Below are positions 14,334 through 19,411 of a DNA stretch of 19,411 bases, in pieces. Source of the DNA: CAZWVA01 sp964636885 (GTDB lineage Bacteria > Desulfobacterota_D > UBA1144 > Nemesobacterales > CSP1-2). The translations under genes were made by a program, and so were the position numbers. Numbering within the stretch: the first letter of the stretch is position 1; every line of letters starts with the position of its first letter. The stretch spans positions 1-19,411 of the forward strand of contig CAZWVA010000052.1 of assembly GCA_964636885.1 (NCBI GenBank). Direction: 5' to 3'. Below the pieces are notes generated by a model that made no database searches, had not been told where the DNA came from, and saw only the letters and a list, made by a program, of their open reading frames with translations.

Positions 14334-14840
14334 ATGGAAAAACCAAAAGCGCTTCAAATAGCAAGAAGGGAATGGGAAAACATAAGGGTCTCGCTTGAAA
14401 GGTGTGGCGATATAGGCGAGTTCGATACCAGAGACTATCCAAGCGCCGGTTTTTTCCTCTCATCCGAGGATTCACTCCTCATCAGGAATCTCATGGAGAT
14501 GGATAAAAAGCTCTCGACCTATGGCTACACCACCCCAGAAGCCACCTATGTGTTTGCCGCCCTCGCGTCGAGATCGGGGGAAAGGCTTAGACTCATAGGC
14601 AGTATGGCTCAGACCTTTGGTAGAACATATAGTTGGTTTCGGACTGGCTATCTCTTATCAGATGGAACCGAAAGACGGATCCTAAACCGTATGGACATCT
14701 TTGATCTCTTCTTTCCGTTCATACTGAACCTGGCATGGGATTTCGATTCACCAGCGGTAAAGATAAGGCTAAAGACCGTATTTAACAGATTCCTCGAATG
14801 GCAGTACTCTAGATCTAATATAGGGATAGAAACAGAATAG
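14334..14840 (+). CDS. Unknown protein, paralog A of a nitrogen-regulon pair
   Basis: A 168-residue soluble protein that I do not recognise. It is clearly homologous to the gene at 15101-15712. Shared segments include REWENIR-SLE-CGDIGEF near the N-terminus; then MD---ST-GY-T-EA--VF--LASR-G-RL-L; AQ-FG--YSW-RTG; and at the C-terminus a WDF-SP-VK--LK--F--F-EWQ block. It has no signal peptide and no membrane segment, a single Cys in the CGDIGEF motif, and many aromatic residues. GAGAGGG lies 8 bases before ATG 14334. A sigma-54 promoter 130 bases upstream places it with the nitrogen genes. Arginine codons are mainly AGR, unlike the preceding fmd cluster. Confidence 0.85.
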   Translation: MEKPKALQIARREWENIRVSLERCGDIGEFDTRDYPSAGFFLSSEDSLLIRNLMEMDKKLSTYGYTTPEATYVFAALASRSGERLRLIGSMAQTFGRTYSWFRTGYLLSDGTERRILNRMDIFDLFFPFILNLAWDFDSPAVKIRLKTVFNRFLEWQYSRSNIGIETE

Positions 14841-14874
14841 AACAACATACGAGAATAAGAGAAAGGGGATAGAG

Positions 14875-15030
14875 ATGAGCACAAAAGAGGTTTTAAAAGA
14901 GATCCAGCGACTAAAGGAAGAGGCGGAAAGATCCTCCTGGCTATTAGGCGAGGAGCTAACGAGGAGGATAATAGAGGCACTAGAGGAAAAGGAGAACGAG
15001 GTGCTTGAACACATTGTGTGGTCCGCCTGA
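14875..15030 (+). CDS. 51-residue helical protein between the paralogs
   Basis: A short gene, MSTKEVLKEIQRLKEEAERS and onwards to HIVWSA, starting at ATG 14875 with AAAGGGG 7 bases upstream and ending at TGA 15030. It is acidic and helical: leucines and isoleucines recur at 3-4 residue steps across residues 5-47, so a short coiled coil or helical hairpin is likely. The gaps to the flanking paralogs are 34 and 70 bases, all on one strand. I know no family for it. A role as a partner or adaptor of the paralogs is inference. Its codon use matches its neighbours. Confidence 0.65.
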   Translation: MSTKEVLKEIQRLKEEAERSSWLLGEELTRRIIEALEEKENEVLEHIVWSA

Positions 15031-15100
15031 GGTTTAGACCCAATGAGAGAAACACTAAAGGAAAGCAATCCAATAAACCCATAACGTGGAGGTAACCATT

Positions 15101-15712
15101 ATGAGGATAGATACGTTTTATTCCGTGAAGGGATTGGAGGGGGGAAATACCCTGAACATAGAAAAGGCGATCCAGATAGGAGAAAGGGAGTGGGAAAACA
15201 TAAGGACCTCACTCGAAGCCTGTGGCGATATAGGGGAATTCCGAATAACGGATGAGATTACTGGCACATCCGAGGGCTCCCTTCTCACTAGAAGCATAAT
15301 AGGGATGGACGAGAGGTTTTCAACCCATGGGTACTTTACTCAAGAGGCCGCCTTTGTTTTCAAAACCCTTGCATCAAGGGCTGGAAAGAGACTGGGGCTT
15401 CCATGCAAGCTGGCCCAGGACTTCGGTAGCGGCTATAGCTGGGTTAGAACGGGTTGGTTTGATACGGGCAGTATGGAGGAAAAGCAGAGCATAATAAGAC
15501 AGCTCTTCTTCTTCCGGATCTTCTTCCCAGTAGGAGGGTATTTCGACTGGGATTTTAATTCACCCATGGTAAAGGCGAAACTAAAACTCATATTCTCCAA
15601 GTTCGTCGAATGGCAAAACGGGAGCGAAGACTATACGAGGGATTTAAGAGAGTACAGAGGACAACTCGAATCCCTATGTCGCGGGTTGGATTCCACCTGG
15701 CTTATCCTATAA
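15101..15712 (+). CDS. Unknown protein, paralog B of a nitrogen-regulon pair
   Basis: A 203-residue soluble protein starting at ATG 15101, with GGAGG (15088-15092) eight bases upstream. An in-frame GTG at 15086 would overlap that ribosome binding site, so ATG 15101 is preferred. It is homologous to paralog A over ~150 residues with the same REWENIR, SLEACGDIGEF, LASRAGKRL, YSWVRTG and WDFNSPMVK landmarks. It differs by an N-terminal extension (~20 residues), a 4-5 residue deletion after CGDIGEF and a C-terminal tail of ~40 residues (from ~GSEDYTRD). The fixed Cys-Gly-Asp and Trp residues suggest a conserved surface or ligand site. The function is unknown. No terminator is obvious before the narK control region. 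Confidence 0.85.
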   Translation: MRIDTFYSVKGLEGGNTLNIEKAIQIGEREWENIRTSLEACGDIGEFRITDEITGTSEGSLLTRSIIGMDERFSTHGYFTQEAAFVFKTLASRAGKRLGLPCKLAQDFGSGYSWVRTGWFDTGSMEEKQSIIRQLFFFRIFFPVGGYFDWDFNSPMVKAKLKLIFSKFVEWQNGSEDYTRDLREYRGQLESLCRGLDSTWLIL

Positions 15713-15776
15713 AGCCAGCGGTCGGAACCGAGAAGTGGGGCTTCTTCTAGGGGAAGATACCCATGTAGGCTTGAAA

Positions 15777-15806
15777 ACATTTTTGTAGGGTCCTCAACAA
15801 AAATGT
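15777..15806 (+). promoter_or_regulatory. NifA-type upstream activator site for narK
   Basis: A perfect inverted repeat, ACATTTTTGT (15777-15786) and ACAAAAATGT (15797-15806), with a 10-base spacer; its core is TGT-N10-ACA. It is centred about 128 bases before the predicted sigma-54 start. Of the copies in the window it is the most symmetric. Confidence 0.75.
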
Positions 15807-15848
15807 GATTTCCTTTATATCCAATAGATCCAACACCCAAGGATTTAT

Positions 15849-15870
15849 CCCCTAAATAGGGGCCTTAGGT
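15849..15870 (+). promoter_or_regulatory. Conserved mid-block upstream of narK
   Basis: CCCCTAAATAGGGG (15849-15862) is a perfect palindromic arm pair around AAAT, followed by GGCCTTAGGT. It is the counterpart of the blocks at 11531-11555 and 17348-17372. It lies closer to the activator site here by about 11-12 bases, roughly one helical turn. Confidence 0.55.
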
Positions 15871-15893
15871 ATCTTTCATTGTTTAACACCCAC

Positions 15894-15909
15894 TGGCATA
15901 GAACTTGCC
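15894..15909 (+). promoter_or_regulatory. Sigma-54 promoter of narK
   Basis: TGGCATAGAACTTGCC has GG at 15895-15896 and GC at 15907-15908, in the required register. The predicted start is near 15920, leaving a leader of about 17 bases that is almost entirely the purine-rich ribosome binding region (AGGAGGGGAAGGAG) before the ATG. Confidence 0.88.
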
Positions 15910-15936
15910 AAAATAGGAGGGGAAGGAGAAAACGAG

Positions 15937-17172
15937 ATGAGAACGAAGGACTTTCTAAGAAGCGGGCACATTCCAACTCTATTTAGCGCATTCCTTTATT
16001 TTGACATAAGCTTTATGGTCTGGGTCATGCTTGGAGCCCTTGGCGTCTCTATATCCGAGGAATTCAGACTGAGCGCTGCGGAAAAGGGTATGATGGTAGC
16101 CCTTCCCCTCCTTGGAGGCTCCCTTCTCAGGATACCACTTGGCATCCTCACAGACAGGTATGGAGGGAAAAAAACCGCGCTTGCCGGACAGATCGCTACG
16201 ATGATTCCCTTAATCCTTGGGTGGAGGGTCGCAAATTCAATGTCCGAGATCTATATAGTAGGGCTCCTTCTTGGGGTCGCAGGGGCAAGCTTCGCGGTTG
16301 CCCTTCCCCTCGCAAGCAGGTGGTACCCACCCCAGCATCAGGGACTCGCCATGGGTATAGCGGGAGCGGGAAATAGCGGTACCGTTCTTGCCGCCCTTTT
16401 TGCGCCTCGTCTAGCTAAAGCATTCGGATGGCACGGGGTGTTTGGACTCGCGCTTATCCCAATGGTTTTAATGTTCATCATATTTCTCATCCTTGCAAAG
16501 GATAGCCCATTGCAAGCGGAGCCCAAAAAGCTCAGCCAATACCTTAATACCATGAGAACCAGGGACGCATGGTTATTCAGTTTCTTTTACGGCATAACCT
16601 TTGGCGGTTTTGTAGGGCTTGCGAGTTTTCTTCCAATATTCTTCCATGACCAGTACGGGGAGGATAAGGTTATGGCTGGAAACCTAACCGCCCTTTGTGT
16701 CATCGCGGGGAGTTTCGTTCGCCCGATAGGTGGGTATCTTGCCGACCGACTTGGAGGGGTAAAGGTACTCTCAGGTGTCTATACCCTTGTTGGCATCCTT
16801 GCATTCTCAATATCCACCCTTCCCACCCTTCACACGGTAGTTATAAGCCTCTTTCTTACAATGCTCTCTCTAGGATGCGGAAACGGTTCCCTGTTTCAGC
16901 TTGTGCCGCTTCGCTTTCCAAATGAAGTCGGTGTTATAACAGGACTCGTTGGGGCATTTGGTGGACTCGGTGGTTTCTTCCTTCCAAACATACTCGGTAT
17001 ACTCAGGGATACAACGGGTGCCTATTCGGCGGGCTTTTTGGTCTTCTCACTAGCCGCACTCGGTGCGAATCTCATCCTCCTCATGGCAAATACCATGCTC
17101 TGGGAAAAGGAAGACTGGAAAGAAGGTGGCAGAATCGGAAAACCCGAAGGTTATCCAGAGCCAGCCGATTAG
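15937..17172 (+). CDS. NarK-family nitrate/nitrite transporter (MFS)
   Basis: A 411-residue inner-membrane transporter with about 12 membrane segments. It belongs to the nitrate/nitrite porter branch of the major facilitator superfamily. The first nitrate signature is GAGNSG (143-148) in helix 5, and the second is GLVGAFGGLGGFFLP (from 336) in helix 11. GILTDRYGGKK is the MFS loop 2-3 motif. The single-module length suits assimilatory transporters (NasA/NarK1-like) rather than fused NarK1K2. It could import nitrate, nitrite or both, or exchange them. It has its own sigma-54 promoter and activator site, and a nitrite reductase gene with the same control elements follows. No molybdenum nitrate reductase is seen in the window; it may lie downstream. 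Confidence 0.93.
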   Translation: MRTKDFLRSGHIPTLFSAFLYFDISFMVWVMLGALGVSISEEFRLSAAEKGMMVALPLLGGSLLRIPLGILTDRYGGKKTALAGQIATMIPLILGWRVANSMSEIYIVGLLLGVAGASFAVALPLASRWYPPQHQGLAMGIAGAGNSGTVLAALFAPRLAKAFGWHGVFGLALIPMVLMFIIFLILAKDSPLQAEPKKLSQYLNTMRTRDAWLFSFFYGITFGGFVGLASFLPIFFHDQYGEDKVMAGNLTALCVIAGSFVRPIGGYLADRLGGVKVLSGVYTLVGILAFSISTLPTLHTVVISLFLTMLSLGCGNGSLFQLVPLRFPNEVGVITGLVGAFGGLGGFFLPNILGILRDTTGAYSAGFLVFSLAALGANLILLMANTMLWEKEDWKEGGRIGKPEGYPEPAD

Positions 17173-17202
17173 CGCTTTCACAATTATCTTTCATGGCTCT
17201 GG
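17155..17202 (+). repeat. Inverted repeat at the end of narK
   Basis: CCAGAGCCA (17155-17163, inside the last narK codons) and TGGCTCTGG (17194-17202) are perfect 9-base arms with a 30-base loop. It could fold at the 3' end of the narK mRNA. There is no T-run, so intrinsic termination is uncertain. Confidence 0.4.
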
Positions 17203-17264
17203 TTCAACGACAGACTTAAGAGGCCAACCGATATATGCCGACCCTTTATAGTGTAGGTTTGGAA

Positions 17265-17294
17265 ACACTTTTGTAGGTTCTATTACAAAAATGT
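17265..17294 (+). promoter_or_regulatory. NifA-type upstream activator site for the nitrite reductase
   Basis: ACACTTTTGT (17265-17274) and ACAAAAATGT (17285-17294) form a 9-of-10 inverted repeat with a 10-base spacer; the core is TGT-N10-ACA. It is centred about 143 bases before the predicted sigma-54 start, nearly the same as for fmdA. Confidence 0.72.
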
Positions 17295-17347
17295 AATCCT
17301 TACCCATTCTCTCCACCGTTTAATGAGTCCAATCATCATGAACTTCC

Positions 17348-17372
17348 CCTTTAAATAAAAGGCCATTAGCCA
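17348..17372 (+). promoter_or_regulatory. Conserved mid-block upstream of the nitrite reductase
   Basis: CCTTTAAATAAAAGG (17348-17362) overlaps GGCCATTAGCCA (17361-17372), matching the block before fmdA in order and spacing. Its AAAT is 45 bases before the -24 GG, as it is before fmdA. Confidence 0.55.
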
Positions 17373-17396
17373 CCTTTCGCATTTAATCCCCCTCTC

Positions 17397-17412
17397 TGGC
17401 ATAAGAGTTGCC
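17397..17412 (+). promoter_or_regulatory. Sigma-54 promoter of the nitrite reductase
   Basis: TGGCATAAGAGTTGCC has GG at 17398-17399 and GC at 17410-17411. The predicted start is near 17423. GGAGG in the leader (17460-17464) precedes the ATG at 17471. Confidence 0.87.
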
Positions 17413-17470
17413 CAGTTTAGAAGTGAGCGGTTCTTTTATCGAGTTACGAAAACACGAAAGGAGGAGAGAG

Positions 17471-19411
17471 ATGGGCTTAAACACAGAGAGGATCGTCGTA
17501 GTGGGAAACGGAATGGCCGGTTTAGCCGCTCTTCAGGAGATCACCAGGAAGAGGAAGAAAAATACGGACATCGTCGTATTTGGGGACGAACCTCACCCAA
17601 GCTATAACCGCATACTCCTTTCGGATGTCCTCTCGGGCAAGCGTGCTTTTACACAGCTTACTCTGAAACCCCGGAGATGGTATGAGGATAACGGAATCCG
17701 TCTCTACACAGGGGCACGGGTTAGAGAGATAGACACCAAAAGGGGTCGAGTCTATACGGAAAGAGGCCTTTCCTCCCCTTACGACAAACTCCTTTTGGCA
17801 ACGGGGAGCCTACCGTTTATACCTCCCATCCAGGGGATAGAGAAAAAGGGGGTCTTCTTCTACAGAACCATAGAAGACGTCTGGGGAATGATGGAGACGG
17901 CACGGTACAAAAGACGCGCCGTTGTTATAGGGGGAGGGCTTTTAGGACTTGAGGCCGCCAAGGCCCTAAAGGACGATGGAATGAAAGTCACAGTGGTTCA
18001 CCTTTTAGACAGGCTTATGGAACAACAGCTCGACCCTACCGCGGCCTCCCTTCTTAGGACACAGATAGAGAAGATGGGTATCGGGGTTCTCATGGAACGC
18101 GTGACCGAAGAGATCATAGGAAACGGTCATGTAACTGGGATCCGATTCAAGGATGGGGAGACCTTGGATGCAGACCTCGTTCTTATATGCACTGGCATAC
18201 GACCAAATACAGAACTCGGCAAGGGTGCAGGCCTTATGGTGAACCGCGGGGTCGTGGTAAACGATTTCCTTGAGACAAATACACCTAATGTATACGGAGT
18301 CGGGGAATGCGTCGAGCATAGGGGAAGAACCTACGGGCTCTTCGATCCCTTGATAGAGCAGGCTCGTGTTGTTGCTGACTCCATTACGGGAGAGGGGGAG
18401 CTCACATACGAAGGATCTATAGTCTCCGCTGTGCTTAAGGTTGCAGGAATCAATCTGGTCTCTATCGGGAACTTCCTTGGTGGCGAAGGCTTTGAAGAGC
18501 TGACATATATGGACCCGGAGGTCGGACTCTACAAGAAGGCGGTCCTACAGGATAACCGGGTTGTAGGGGCCATCCTCATGGGGGACGTAACGGACTACAG
18601 ACGCCTCCTTAAACTCATTAGGGAAGGTACAGACGTTTCTCGTATAAGACGGACTCTACTATGGGAGGATGTTAAAGCAGAAACAGCCCGGCGAACCGTC
18701 TCTACCGTAGAAACCGAGGAGGAAACCGCGACCGAGGATTTAAACGACGGCGTTCCCCTTGTCCCAGAGGATCCGAAGCCCGACTACAAGAATACGGAGA
18801 TTCACAAGCGCAATCCCAAGACCAAGTGGCTTACCAAGATGAACGCCTCAAAGATCAAGTCGGAGGGGATGGAGGTCGATTTTGAGCGTTACAGAAGGGA
18901 GGGGTTCTCCGCCATCGTCCCCGATGACTTACTTCGGCTTAAGACATACGGCTACTGTAGTCAGAAACAGGATGGGTATTTCATGAGGCGGATAAGGGTT
19001 CCCGGTGGGGAGATCACAGCATGGCAGTTAGAAAGGGTCGCCCGCCTCGCAGAGGAGCTTGGCGGCTGGATGCACTTAACAACACGTCACAGTATCGAAC
19101 TCCACTGGACTAGAATAGAAGACTCAGAGAGGATTGACAACGCCCTTAAAGAGGTTGGGCTTACCACTCGCTCCGCCTGTGGTCATACGTTTAGAAATAT
19201 CACCGCATGCGAACTCTCAGGGATCGCAGAGAACGAGATCCTAGACGTAAGGCCCTGGGTCAAAATCGTACACGACTACGTCATAGCAAATTCGGCGATC
19301 CTTAACCGGATACTCCCCCGTCGGCTCAACGTGTTTTTTGACGGATGCGGGGGGTGCCGTGCCCATGCCAAACTGAACGATATCGGTTTTGTGGGTGTGA
19401 GGGGGAAATAC
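17471..19411 (+). CDS. Nitrite reductase: NirB-type FAD module fused to siroheme module (3' end outside window)
   Basis: The frame is open from ATG 17471 to the window end: 647 residues without a stop. Residues ~1-390 are a NirB-type FAD/NAD(P)H oxidoreductase, with the FAD motif GNGMAG (12-17), the NAD(P) motif GGGLLG (154-159), LLLATGS, ICTGIRPNTEL and YGVGEC. NirB proteins normally continue with a Cys-rich BFD [2Fe-2S] domain. Here residues ~400-450 are instead an acidic Cys-free linker. From ~470 a nitrite/sulfite reductase half-domain follows: YFMRRIRVPGG (503-513), TTRHSIELHW (537-546) and ACGHTFRNITAC (569-580). This half resembles NirA-type enzymes. It should reduce nitrite to ammonia with NAD(P)H. 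The siroheme/[4Fe-4S] Cys ligands lie beyond the window. Sulfite as substrate cannot be excluded, but narK and the sigma-54 control favour nitrite. Confidence 0.88.
   Translation, partial: MGLNTERIVVVGNGMAGLAALQEITRKRKKNTDIVVFGDEPHPSYNRILLSDVLSGKRAFTQLTLKPRRWYEDNGIRLYTGARVREIDTKRGRVYTERGLSSPYDKLLLATGSLPFIPPIQGIEKKGVFFYRTIEDVWGMMETARYKRRAVVIGGGLLGLEAAKALKDDGMKVTVVHLLDRLMEQQLDPTAASLLRTQIEKMGIGVLMERVTEEIIGNGHVTGIRFKDGETLDADLVLICTGIRPNTELGKGAGLMVNRGVVVNDFLETNTPNVYGVGECVEHRGRTYGLFDPLIEQARVVADSITGEGELTYEGSIVSAVLKVAGINLVSIGNFLGGEGFEELTYMDPEVGLYKKAVLQDNRVVGAILMGDVTDYRRLLKLIREGTDVSRIRRTLLWEDVKAETARRTVSTVETEEETATEDLNDGVPLVPEDPKPDYKNTEIHKRNPKTKWLTKMNASKIKSEGMEVDFERYRREGFSAIVPDDLLRLKTYGYCSQKQDGYFMRRIRVPGGEITAWQLERVARLAEELGGWMHLTTRHSIELHWTRIEDSERIDNALKEVGLTTRSACGHTFRNITACELSGIAENEILDVRPWVKIVHDYVIANSAILNRILPRRLNVFFDGCGGCRAHAKLNDIGFVGVRGKY

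Noticed and set aside
15043..15084. 13-codon frame (MRETLKESNPINP) between the 51-residue gene and paralog B
   Set aside because: No ribosome binding site and too short to support.
15086..15100. GTG 15086 as the start of paralog B
   Set aside because: The GGAGG at 15088-15092 serves ATG 15101; starting at 15086 would bury its own ribosome binding site.
18005..18319. Minus-strand 104-residue frame inside the nitrite reductase
   Set aside because: It lies opposite the intact FAD/NAD(P) module and has no ribosome binding site or recognisable motif.
1..19411. CRISPR arrays, tRNA or rRNA genes, insertion sequences
   Set aside because: No regularly spaced repeats, cloverleaf with T-loop, rRNA motifs or transposase frames were found. 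The only repeated non-coding units are the three control regions.

Overview
The window comes from a bacterium, probably a thermophile or a relative of thermophiles. It has bacterial genes throughout: a type II citrate synthase, a GAF-containing enzyme I, a MoaA and sigma-54 (-24/-12) promoters. Most genes outside the amide cluster use AGG/AGA for arginine and ATA for isoleucine, and the proteins are rich in Glu, Lys, Arg and Ile. I cannot assign a phylum from sequence alone.

Positions 1-11421 are ordinary housekeeping territory. In order: the C-terminal end of a malic enzyme (cut by the window edge); a CDF metal exporter followed by a secreted His/Tyr-rich protein; a zinc alcohol dehydrogenase (minus); a HAD phosphatase, a YdjM-like membrane hydrolase and a small unknown protein (plus); citrate synthase, a site-2-type protease and a GAF-enzyme I (PtsP-like) (all minus); then MoaA with a ferredoxin-NADP reductase-like flavoprotein (plus).

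Positions 11422-19411 are a nitrogen-scavenging region. It holds a formamidase (fmdA), an AmiS/UreI-family amide or urea channel, an FmdB zinc-ribbon protein and a CrcB fluoride channel; then two paralogous proteins of unknown family flanking a 51-residue protein; then a NarK-type nitrate/nitrite transporter and the first 647 residues of a nitrite reductase that joins a NirB-type FAD module directly to a siroheme-reductase module.

The strongest finding is regulatory. The upstream regions of fmdA, narK and the nitrite reductase share one architecture. Each has a TGT-N10-ACA inverted repeat (the classic NifA upstream activator motif, with extended arms), then a conserved TTAAATA-centred block flanked by GG/CC arms, then a sigma-54 promoter TGGCAT-N5-TTGC, then the gene. 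A fourth promoter of the same form, without the upstream parts, precedes the two unknown paralogs. This points to a sigma-54 regulon driven by a NifA-like or NtrC-family activator that is not encoded in the window. It would couple amide hydrolysis (ammonia release) with nitrate/nitrite import and reduction, and it draws in the unknown paralog family. MoaA (molybdenum cofactor, needed by nitrate reductases) lies just upstream and fits the theme, but it carries no such promoter.
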